From an uncultured Chitinophaga sp. (GTDB lineage: Bacteria > Bacteroidota > Bacteroidia > Chitinophagales > Chitinophagaceae): a stretch of DNA of 64,000 nt. The notes under the pieces are model-generated. The model did no database searches. It had not been told where the DNA came from and was given only the letters and a program-made list of their open reading frames with translations. The stretch covers positions 1-64,000 of the forward strand of contig NZ_CABHOU010000046.1 in the NCBI RefSeq assembly GCF_902168175.1, read 5' to 3'. Of the stretch, positions 19,105 through 26,668 are shown in pieces. The first letter of the stretch is position 1, and each line of letters begins with the position of its first letter. The translations under genes were made by a program, and so were the position numbers.

Positions 19105-20274
19105 TTACCTGGCCACAGTGACCTTATTTCCTTCGATCTTAAAATGTACGTTGTTGGTCGATTCTAATATGCTAAACACCTGTGATACATTCACATTTCT
19201 TGGAATAGTACCGCTGAATTTCTTCTCCGGCACGCTCTCATAAACCACCTCTACATCATACCAACGCGATAGTTGCCGCATGATGCTGCGGATGTCGGCC
19301 CGGTCGAAGTAGAAGTTGCCGTTTTTCCAGGCCATTACCTGCTCCTGATCGGCTTCCTTCAATTGCACATTTTCTGCATTACGCGCCATGCTGGCCTGTT
19401 GCCCGGGTTTTAACACCACCGGCGTACCATTACCCGCCACCACGTGAATACTGCCTTTTAACAAAGTGGTTTGAATAGCATGCTCGTCGCTGTAAGCATT
19501 AATATTAAAATCGGTACCCAGCACCCGTATTTCCGGGCCTTCCTGCACCTGCACAAAGAAAGGTTTGTTAGCATGCTGTGCCACTTCGAAGTACACTTCG
19601 CCGGTTACTTCCACCCTTCTTTCTGTGCCGTTAAACACCACCGGGTAACGTAAAGAGGAAGCCGCATTCAGCCATGCTCTCGACCCGTCGGGCAATACCA
19701 CACTGTACTGGCGGCCTTTGGGCGTAGTAATTTTGTTATACTGCAGCTCGCCGCCTGCATTTTCAGCAGGGTTGTAAACGAGCTGACCGTTTCGGATAAC
19801 GATTTTCGCGCCGTTCTGGGTGGCTACTTCTGCGTTACCAAGACTATCCAGCACCACCTGCTGGCCGTTGGCGAGTGTAAGTACCGCACCCTCTTTGCCA
19901 GGCAGCGCATCGTTTAGCGTGCCTTGTGTTACGATCGCTACTCCTGTATGTTTTACAGGTCGGGCCAGGAACCAGATGCCCGTACCCAAAGCCAGTACGG
20001 CAGCGGCGGCAGCCCACCAGCGGCGGTTGCCACGTATGGGCCGTAAAACCACTTCTCTTGGTTGTGCGGTAATCTCGCTGAACATCGCGCCTGCCGCGGC
20101 GTCGCTCTGCAACACATCAGGCAGCTCCATATCAAAACGGGCGTCCATCAGGGCTTTCACCTCCGCTTCATTCGCGGGGTCGGTTAAAAGTTCCCATAAC
20201 TCCCGCTTCTCTCCGAGCGAGAGTTTACCCTCCATATATGCCTGGTAAAGATGTTCCAATCTATTCACGATCAT
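19105..20274 (-). CDS. FecR family anti-sigma factor
   Basis: A 389-residue inner-membrane protein. A cytoplasmic helical N-terminus (about 1-85, binding the sigma factor) is followed by one membrane helix (about 88-105, AAAAAVLALGTGIWFLA), a periplasmic FecR core (about 185-280, with LPDGSRAWLNAASSLRYP and GEVYFEVA) and a C-terminal DUF4974-like domain (about 315-388). It should relay the state of the STN-SusC to the ECF sigma factor. I start it at the ATG at 20274; a GTG lies one codon earlier. It is 82 bases downstream of the sigma gene and 189 bases upstream of susC. Confidence 0.92.
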   Translation of the reverse strand: MIVNRLEHLYQAYMEGKLSLGEKRELWELLTDPANEAEVKALMDARFDMELPDVLQSDAAAGAMFSEITAQPREVVLRPIRGNRRWWAAAAAVLALGTGIWFLARPVKHTGVAIVTQGTLNDALPGKEGAVLTLANGQQVVLDSLGNAEVATQNGAKIVIRNGQLVYNPAENAGGELQYNKITTPKGRQYSVVLPDGSRAWLNAASSLRYPVVFNGTERRVEVTGEVYFEVAQHANKPFFVQVQEGPEIRVLGTDFNINAYSDEHAIQTTLLKGSIHVVAGNGTPVVLKPGQQASMARNAENVQLKEADQEQVMAWKNGNFYFDRADIRSIMRQLSRWYDVEVVYESVPEKKFSGTIPRNVNVSQVFSILESTNNVHFKIEGNKVTVAR

Positions 20275-20356
20275 CACCGTTTAATTCGGTTGTTATAAGA
20301 AAGACGCACGAAAAAGGCGTTCAAGTAGTCGGTTTCTCAAAAAATTCACAAAAAGA

Positions 20357-20950
20357 TCACAAAAACAGGAAGTAGGTGCTGAGTAACAGCATATATAAAT
20401 TATTTCCTAATACGGCTCTCAGGTGAGCTAGTATCTTTTTCAGATGGTAGTTTACCGTGTACTCGGTAATGCCGAGCGCGGCGGCAATATCTTTATACTG
20501 CATATTTTCTTCCCGGCTCATCCGGAAGATGGTGCGCTGTTGTTCTGTAAGTGAACCCAGGGCGTCATGTAACAGCCGGCGCACTTCGCCATAATCCATA
20601 TCCTGGCTGGTAGTGTCGAGGCCTTCCTCGCCCGGTAAGCCTGAAGCGTAACCGTCGATCAGCTCACGCTGCTGCTTTACTTTACGGAAATAAGAATAGG
20701 TGAGATTACGCGTAACGGTGCGAAGCCATGGTTCAAATGACTGCACTTCCGCCAGCTTTTCACCGGAGGTCCATATTTTTATAAAGACTTCCTGGGTGAT
20801 TTCGTCGGCAAGCGCTTCTGTGCGAAGATGTGCAAACGCAAAGCCAAACACGGTTTGCCGGTATTGGTCGAACAGGTGCCGGAATGCTGCTTCGTCCCCC
20901 GAGGCAACCCGCCGGAGGAGGTCTTGTTCACTAATTATCCCGTCTCTCAA
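20357..20950 (-). CDS. ECF-type RNA polymerase sigma factor
   Basis: A 197-residue sigma-70 factor of the FecI/RpoE type. Region 2 is at about 20-95 (DQYRQTVFGFA, then TQEVFIKIWT) and region 4 at about 130-185 (LTEQQRTIFRM, YKDIAAALGITEYTVNYHLKK). It should direct transcription of the SusC locus when FecR releases it. No ATG fits the N-terminus: the frame is closed four codons upstream, and the first usable codon is TTG at 20950. I take that start; a rare non-ATG codon further in is possible. The weak start may keep sigma levels low. Confidence 0.9.
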   Translation of the reverse strand: MRDGIISEQDLLRRVASGDEAAFRHLFDQYRQTVFGFAFAHLRTEALADEITQEVFIKIWTSGEKLAEVQSFEPWLRTVTRNLTYSYFRKVKQQRELIDGYASGLPGEEGLDTTSQDMDYGEVRRLLHDALGSLTEQQRTIFRMSREENMQYKDIAAALGITEYTVNYHLKKILAHLRAVLGNNLYMLLLSTYFLFL

Positions 20951-21007
20951 ACGAAGTAGTTATCATTGGTCCGCCATAAAATTAGCTGAAAAAGTTTAAA
21001 TCTCTCT

Positions 21008-21913
21008 TCATTCCCCCTTTTTCCGCACCTCCCGGATGTAAATATCGAACACTAACGGCATGTACGGGGCAAACATACTATTTCCGTTGGCCCCGTAGGC
21101 CAGCCTTGACGGTAGCAGCAAACGGGCCTTTGTGCCGGCAGGTAATAATAGCAAGGCTTCATCCACGCCGGGCATCGTGGCACCTGCCCCGGCCTCTATT
21201 ACATTGGTACTGTAAGGGCGCTGTGCGTCATAAATGCCGGCCGCCAGTGCGGTATCTTTCATACTGGAGTCAAATACTTTCCCGGTAATAAACATCCCGG
21301 TATGTTCGAAACTTACACTATCTCCCACGGCCGCTACCGGCCCGCTGCCCTTACTGGTCACCATGTAAAGCAATCCGGAAGGTGTTTCGAACGGCGACAG
21401 GCGGTTGCCGGACAGGTAGCGGTGGATCTTCCCCTCTTCCTCCTGCCTGCATTTCTCTGCATCCGCTGCATAAAACGCCCGCACCTCCTCACTAAATAAT
21501 GAATCACTTTTACCTGCCTTCGGAATTACCTTTTCCACCTTCACTGTAAACACGAGATACTTTCCTTTGGTGTTTGCGGGCTTCGGCACGTTGAGTATAA
21601 TCTGCATGGAATCGAAATTCAGCCGGAACGTGGCACTATCTCCCTCGCTCAGCAAGGAGAGGCCGGCAAATATATCGCCCTTGAAAGAGGACTGTTGCTG
21701 CTCGAAAAATACGGGATGGTCGAGCAGGTAAGAACTGGTCAGTAAGGAATCTTCTTCGGTGCGGTGGATATAATTCACGGATAAAAAGTCGCCCGTACGG
21801 ATAGCCTCACCGGGAACATCGGTATGAATCATATACTGCATATCTCCAACACCCTGTTTATAACCGGAACAGGCGGCCAGGGTAAAAACCAGTAGTACAC
21901 ATATTCTTTTCAT
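21008..21913 (-). CDS. FKBP-type peptidyl-prolyl isomerase lipoprotein with two FKBP-like domains
   Basis: A 301-residue lipoprotein (lipobox LAAC). An N-terminal FKBP-like domain (about 30-130, with GDFLSVNYI and GDSATFRL) is degenerate. A C-terminal domain (about 175-297) keeps the family pattern, with GDSVSFEHTGMF, GKVFDSS, MPGVDEALLLLPAGTKARLLLP and a YGANG turn. It should speed proline isomerisation and folding of envelope proteins. It lies upstream of the sigma gene on the same strand but 57 bases away with no clear link, and seems to be a single gene. Confidence 0.85.
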   Translation of the reverse strand: MKRICVLLVFTLAACSGYKQGVGDMQYMIHTDVPGEAIRTGDFLSVNYIHRTEEDSLLTSSYLLDHPVFFEQQQSSFKGDIFAGLSLLSEGDSATFRLNFDSMQIILNVPKPANTKGKYLVFTVKVEKVIPKAGKSDSLFSEEVRAFYAADAEKCRQEEEGKIHRYLSGNRLSPFETPSGLLYMVTSKGSGPVAAVGDSVSFEHTGMFITGKVFDSSMKDTALAAGIYDAQRPYSTNVIEAGAGATMPGVDEALLLLPAGTKARLLLPSRLAYGANGNSMFAPYMPLVFDIYIREVRKKGE

Positions 21914-21937
21914 GGGGTATTATTTAAATGATGAAAA

Positions 21938-21961
21938 CCGCCCCGGCGTATACCGGGACGG
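21938..21961 (-). terminator. Rho-independent terminator
   Basis: Arms 21938-21946 and 21953-21961 form a 9-bp stem with one G-U pair and a 6-base loop. On the minus strand a TTTT run follows. It is 36 bases past the stop of the 21998-22627 gene and overlaps the leader of the FKBP gene. Confidence 0.7.
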
Positions 21962-21997
21962 CCATATTGCAAAGGGCCTGAGTATCTGTGTGAAAAA

Positions 21998-22627
21998 CTA
22001 AACGCCGTCCTGCTGCATAGCACCCACAATGCGGGCGTTACGCTGGCCGTTCACGGTGGTCCATTCGCTTTGATAATTTAAACCATATGGCCAGAAAGAG
22101 TGGCCATCGGCACTTAATGTGGAGGTAGGGCTCTCGCCTACCATGCTGCGCAACATCGCCAGTGCGTTAGCGCCTGTATATTTACCATTTACTACCAGCT
22201 GCGTCCAGCGGCTGGTGGTGCCCACACCCTGGGTGTGCGCTATTTCGTGCATCGCACAACGCTGGGTCATATAACTGCGGTTAGCGCCAAAACGGATGGT
22301 GCCATTGGAATTGCCATCTGCAGTAGGCACACCTGTATTGTACTCTACGCGCAGATTGCCTGTACAGCGTGTTGTCTGCTGATTATACATGGTAACGGCT
22401 GCGTTCATCGCTGCTGTAATCCTGTTATAAGCATCTGTCTGATCGGCTGTTGGATTACTGGCTCTCACCAGGTACCAGGTAAGTGTGCCAAGTGCAGCGG
22501 GGGCTGCAACGGCTGCGGTTTCATCTTCTATGGTCGCTTGTTCTACGGGTACTGTGCTTTCTTTTGTACAGCTGAACATAAACAAAGTTCCGGCTAAAAC
22601 ACCGGCTACAAAAGGGTTGAACTTCAT
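21998..22627 (-). CDS. Small zinc-metalloprotease-like lipoprotein
   Basis: A 209-residue lipoprotein (lipobox MFSC, Cys20). Mature residues include HEIAHTQGVG at 127-136, an HExxH zinc motif (H127, E128, H131) followed by a Gly as in metzincin-type proteases. The usual third ligand (His or Asp) at the expected place is not obvious. The C-terminus has a DGHSFWPYGLNYQSEW segment that I recall from secreted proteins of Chitinophaga and actinomycetes, sometimes fused to sugar-binding modules. It is probably a surface or secreted hydrolase. It is a single gene between a PUL end and the FKBP gene, with its own terminator. Confidence 0.65.
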   Translation of the reverse strand: MKFNPFVAGVLAGTLFMFSCTKESTVPVEQATIEDETAAVAAPAALGTLTWYLVRASNPTADQTDAYNRITAAMNAAVTMYNQQTTRCTGNLRVEYNTGVPTADGNSNGTIRFGANRSYMTQRCAMHEIAHTQGVGTTSRWTQLVVNGKYTGANALAMLRSMVGESPTSTLSADGHSFWPYGLNYQSEWTTVNGQRNARIVGAMQQDGV

Positions 22628-22752
22628 GATTAAAGGTTTTCGTGTGAAGAATTATTATTGATATTCTGCCCAGGCCGCTGAGCATACGTGGAATATTTAA
22701 AACGGGGCGTCGGGCCAACAATCAGCTGTTGATTCTTTTCATCGTTTGAAAT

Positions 22753-22784
22753 CAGGGCTGTTCTCCCGCAGGAAAACAGCCCTG
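22753..22784 (-). terminator. Hairpin after the second SusCD locus
   Basis: Arms 22753-22762 and 22775-22784 pair perfectly over 10 bp with a 12-base loop. It lies 11 bases past the stop of the DUF4998-type gene and marks the operon end. No strong T-run follows, so efficiency is uncertain. Confidence 0.55.
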
Positions 22785-22794
22785 GTATTATTGA

Positions 22795-23469
22795 TCAGCG
22801 CTCTACAAATTCGGTATAAAACAGATCGATACAAGTGGTGTCTGGCCGGAATACGGTACGGTAACGGAACTTCGCCGAAGTGGTGTTAAAACCGTCGAGT
22901 ACAGTGGTTGCCTGCGACACAGGTGTTTTTACGCTTAAGGTAACACCGCTCACTATATATTCTATCTCCGTATACTGCGCACCTATCGAGAAGTCCATTA
23001 AATCCCAGGTGATGGTGGTTTTGTTTGAGGCAAATACAGACGATACTACCGGGCGGTTCACCAGTTTTCTTTTGTAAGCCGAACCATACGAAGTACCGAT
23101 CACGTTTACGGGTACGGATGTATTGCCCTTATCGTCGAATGTATTGATGCGGAAACTTTTCACGCCTTCGTTTACAGCAAAGGTTTGATCAAATGTCCGG
23201 CTGCCTGCTTTATCCACTGCAAATACGAGCGAATCGGCGCCATCGTTCCAGGAAACTCTCACTTTAGATATCTTGGGATCTGCTACCAGCAATCCTTTCA
23301 GGCGTACGCGCTCACTGCCGGAAAACACTTTGGCAGAATCAAGTTTGCCGGTGTACAATGTTTCCCCGTTTGCGGTATACTGTTTATAGTCGTCCCATTT
23401 AGAGCAGGCGGCCAGCGTAACTGCACATAACAGCGCCACCCCCAGTTGCTTTATTATTAGCTTTTTCAT
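22795..23469 (-). CDS. DUF4998-type lipoprotein of a SusC/SusD locus
   Basis: A 224-residue lipoprotein (lipobox LAAC, Cys22). The mature start SKWDDYKQY, followed by VRLKGLLVADPKISKVRVSWNDG, fits DUF4998 proteins, which are encoded beside DUF5000-type lipoproteins in Bacteroidota uptake loci. It appears to be two beta-sandwich units and has no catalytic motif. It is probably a surface subunit that binds glycan. It lies 11 bases after the DUF5000-type gene and is the last gene of the operon. Confidence 0.72.
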   Translation of the reverse strand: MKKLIIKQLGVALLCAVTLAACSKWDDYKQYTANGETLYTGKLDSAKVFSGSERVRLKGLLVADPKISKVRVSWNDGADSLVFAVDKAGSRTFDQTFAVNEGVKSFRINTFDDKGNTSVPVNVIGTSYGSAYKRKLVNRPVVSSVFASNKTTITWDLMDFSIGAQYTEIEYIVSGVTLSVKTPVSQATTVLDGFNTTSAKFRYRTVFRPDTTCIDLFYTEFVER

Positions 23470-23480
23470 ACTGCAATTGT

Positions 23481-24683
23481 TTATCGGTTATCGCCGTATA
23501 CTTTTAATTCGTTAATGCTTTGTGCGGTGCCACCTGCAAAGTTCTCAAGACACCTGATCCGCATGTACCTCACTTTACCGGCGCTCAGGTCTATCTCAAA
23601 GTTAAATCCTGCCGCTGCGGTAGCCTGATCGGCGGAGGTGTCGGAGCCATAAGGCGTGCCGGATGGTTTCACCACTTCATAGTAGCCCAGCAGTGCCCAC
23701 GAGGCATCCAGGGCACCGGAGAGGGATGGGTTCACCGAACCGTATACTTCAAAACGTTTCATTGTGGTTAGGAAGTAATAGCGGGCACCTTCGGGAAACG
23801 GTCTTATCCATATACGGCTTAACTTACCGGCTACGCCCATATCAAAGGTGATCATATGGGGCTGGTTGCCGCCATTTACCTGGTGGGTAAAGCTGGTATA
23901 AGGCCAACCGGTTTTACCGTCCCACATATAATCGAGTCTCGCTCCGTTTGTTACCTGCGGCGCATCGCCGGGTAATACAAAGGGGGCGAACTTCAGGGGC
24001 GAAAACTCTACTTCGTAAATTGGTTTGATGGTTTTATACATCGTATCGGTGGTATTCCCCCACTTATCTCTCACCACAAATGCGAATTTGTGATCGATAG
24101 TATCCAGGCCGCGGATTTTAGATCGAATGGTGTCTACGTTTGTAAATATGCTTTTGTTGTTATCCACCTCGAGTTCTTTAAACACGTTGTCTTTTAGTAT
24201 CAGCAGCGAAATGTCTGCCTTGGAGGCATTTAGCGCGCTAAGGTTGTAACCGCCGAAGGCATTATCTACCTTGATGCTTTTATACACTTCCCATATAGGC
24301 GCTTCCAGTGGTTTTATCTTCACGGTTTGCGGACCGGAAAGTACATTGGCGCGACTTACGGAATACACGGTTACTTCGTGTTCGTTAGTATCAGCGAAGC
24401 CTTCTACGGTTAGTGAGTTATTGTAGTAAGTGCTTTTCACTTCTATCTGCCTGCCATTAGCAATGGTATACACAGCTTTTACGTACAGCAGGTTATCATC
24501 GCCCGGCAGGTTATAGGTGAGTAAAGCTTTACCGGCCTGGTTTTCCACCTTGATGTCAGACACTTTTGCGGGTGGCGTTTTATCGCTGGTGGCGGGGCCC
24601 TGCGGACCAAGATCTTCTTCGCAGGCGGCCAGTACCAGCACGGCAGGCAGCAGCATTAAACAGTTCTTTATTTTACTAAACAT
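23481..24683 (-). CDS. DUF4959/DUF5126/DUF5000-type surface lipoprotein (discoidin-like C-terminus)
   Basis: A 400-residue lipoprotein. I start it at the ATG at 24683 (MFSKIKNCLMLLPA, lipobox LAAC); the longer reading begins with TTG. The N-terminal third is a DUF4959-like fibronectin-type unit (PPAKVSDIKVENQAGKALL), the middle a DUF5126-like unit, and the C-terminal 150 residues a discoidin-like (F5/8, DUF5000) domain ending in SINELKVYGDNR. Such domains bind sugars. It is the third gene of the locus, 30 bases after SusD, and should sit with SusCD at the cell surface. Confidence 0.75.
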   Translation of the reverse strand: MFSKIKNCLMLLPAVLVLAACEEDLGPQGPATSDKTPPAKVSDIKVENQAGKALLTYNLPGDDNLLYVKAVYTIANGRQIEVKSTYYNNSLTVEGFADTNEHEVTVYSVSRANVLSGPQTVKIKPLEAPIWEVYKSIKVDNAFGGYNLSALNASKADISLLILKDNVFKELEVDNNKSIFTNVDTIRSKIRGLDTIDHKFAFVVRDKWGNTTDTMYKTIKPIYEVEFSPLKFAPFVLPGDAPQVTNGARLDYMWDGKTGWPYTSFTHQVNGGNQPHMITFDMGVAGKLSRIWIRPFPEGARYYFLTTMKRFEVYGSVNPSLSGALDASWALLGYYEVVKPSGTPYGSDTSADQATAAAGFNFEIDLSAGKVRYMRIRCLENFAGGTAQSINELKVYGDNR

Positions 24684-24713
24684 ACATTCATGATTTAAGG
24701 ATACGCTAATCAA

Positions 24714-26651
24714 TTACCATCCTGGATTTTCTACCAGTTTCGGGTTTCGCCTGGTGTCATAAACGCCAATTGGCCAGAAGTAATCGCGTGGTGTGATAAA
24801 GGTTTGGGTGAATACTACCCTTTCCTTATAATAGTTATCAGCCGTTTTACCGAAACTGTTCCAACCGGTTATATCTGCATTCAGTACATCGGCTGCTTTC
24901 TTCCACCGGCGAAGGTCCCAGAAGCGTTGACCTTCGAAGGCCAGTTCTATAGTACGTTCGCGGTGAATGATCTCGCGCAACCCATCTTGTGTAGTGAATT
25001 TGGAAGGATTGGAGGAGTAGTTGGCCCATGATTCCACCACGCCTTTCAGCCCTGCCCGGGTACGTATTTTATCCAGGTACTCGATCGCGGTGGCTGATGC
25101 AGGTTCTGCTTCATTCAGCGCTTCTGCATACAGCAGGTAAAGGTCGGCCAGCCGTATTTCGGGCCATGGGTAGGTTTTAAATGTGGGTGCTGCAGTACCT
25201 GCGGTAGTAGATTCCCAATGCAACAGTTTTTTGATAAAATAACCAGTTTCATTATAGTTCACAAAATCACCAAAACCTGCCCGTTCGCCGTTCTTGGCTT
25301 TCAGGTAATAAGTGGCTTCGTCTTTCCCGCTCGGACTGTCTTTCATGTACCATACACCGCCATCAAAACCGAGATCGGCATAAAAGCGGGGCTCACGGTC
25401 GAAGTTCAGACGCGCGGTTACAAAACCCTGTTCGATATTGAAACGTTCGGCTTTAGTAGCAGTCCGGAGTTCGGCATAGTTTGCGAAACTGAGTGTTTTA
25501 TCTTCCTCGATCGGTACGCCGTTATGGGTGTAAAACATCTTCGCGATTTTCATGGGCGCGGCCCACAAACCTCTTAACTGGCCCCTGTTGGTATTGGAGC
25601 CTCTTTCAAATGGCGCAGCGCAAAGGGCTTCGTTTACGAAGTAGCTGTTGGATAACGCCCAGATATGTTCTGACGCCCAACGCTGGGTAAAGGAGTTACG
25701 GATGCTCAGCTGCCTCTTGGTGGTATCGCTTAAGCCCAGTACGTCCAGTTTGTACTCGTATAAAACATGCCCGTTTTCTTCTGCCGCATCAATGGCTGCC
25801 TTTACCGCATCCCTGGCTTTTTCCCACTTTGTTGCATCGTAGGTAAGGTTGAACAGCGCTACTCCATCTTTATCTTTAAAGTTGGTATAGTCGGAATTCC
25901 CGTTAAACAACGGACTGGCAGCCATGATCAGCAACTTTGCTTTTATGGCCAGTGCAACCGGCTGGGTTACACGCCCCAGTTCTGTATTTTCGTCCATAAT
26001 ACGCGGCGGCAGCTTTTCAGTGGCCGCATCCAGCAAACGTGAAATGTAGTTCACTACGCTGTCTACCGGATCGCGCTTTACATTCGGCACGGACTCTGCT
26101 CCTTCTATCGATACGTTTTTATCAATGACCGGAATGGGACCATACATGCGCAGCATATAAAAATGGTAATATGCTTTCAGGAACTCCGCTTCTCCTATCC
26201 AGCGACTACGCTCAGCCGGGGTGATGTCGGGCACCTTACTCATGTCGTTCATGTTCTCCAGGAAGATGTTACAGTGCCGTATCGCCCTCCATACTTTGAG
26301 ATTGTTGGCGCGGGTATCTGATGGACCGCCCTTACGCGCGCCGCTCCAATCGTCGAAGTAAGGCGCATTGGTGTTCTGTTGCCCCTGTGCAATGCGGAAG
26401 GCCGCATGCCAGGTAGTTTGGTCGGTTTGTGGCAGCCACACTTCGTCGCCAGACATAAACCCGGGGTTAAACCAGTTATCACCATTTTTTGGGAGAAAGG
26501 CGTAACAGGTAAAAAGATATTTCTGTGCTTCTACTCTCAATTTAAACGCATTATCCAGCGTAGCTACGTTATCGGGCACCACATCCAGGAACTTCTTGCA
26601 GGAAGCAACTGTAAGTACGATACACAACAACCAGATTATTTTATATTTCAT
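24714..26651 (-). CDS. RagB/SusD family nutrient-uptake lipoprotein
   Basis: A 645-residue SusD homologue with lipobox VASC (Cys18) and the family start CKKFLDVVPDN. The C-terminal part shows the usual SusD order, with RLADLYLLYAEALNEA, YLDKIRTRAGLKGV, RTIELAFEGQRFWDLRRWK and a final FWPIGVYDTRRNPKLVENPGW-like end. It is longer than the SusD of the first locus. The ATG at 26651 follows an in-frame GTG one codon earlier. It lies 17 bases downstream of its SusC and should form the lid of that transporter. Confidence 0.92.
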   Translation of the reverse strand: MKYKIIWLLCIVLTVASCKKFLDVVPDNVATLDNAFKLRVEAQKYLFTCYAFLPKNGDNWFNPGFMSGDEVWLPQTDQTTWHAAFRIAQGQQNTNAPYFDDWSGARKGGPSDTRANNLKVWRAIRHCNIFLENMNDMSKVPDITPAERSRWIGEAEFLKAYYHFYMLRMYGPIPVIDKNVSIEGAESVPNVKRDPVDSVVNYISRLLDAATEKLPPRIMDENTELGRVTQPVALAIKAKLLIMAASPLFNGNSDYTNFKDKDGVALFNLTYDATKWEKARDAVKAAIDAAEENGHVLYEYKLDVLGLSDTTKRQLSIRNSFTQRWASEHIWALSNSYFVNEALCAAPFERGSNTNRGQLRGLWAAPMKIAKMFYTHNGVPIEEDKTLSFANYAELRTATKAERFNIEQGFVTARLNFDREPRFYADLGFDGGVWYMKDSPSGKDEATYYLKAKNGERAGFGDFVNYNETGYFIKKLLHWESTTAGTAAPTFKTYPWPEIRLADLYLLYAEALNEAEPASATAIEYLDKIRTRAGLKGVVESWANYSSNPSKFTTQDGLREIIHRERTIELAFEGQRFWDLRRWKKAADVLNADITGWNSFGKTADNYYKERVVFTQTFITPRDYFWPIGVYDTRRNPKLVENPGW

Positions 26652-26668
26652 CACTACTTGTATTTAAA

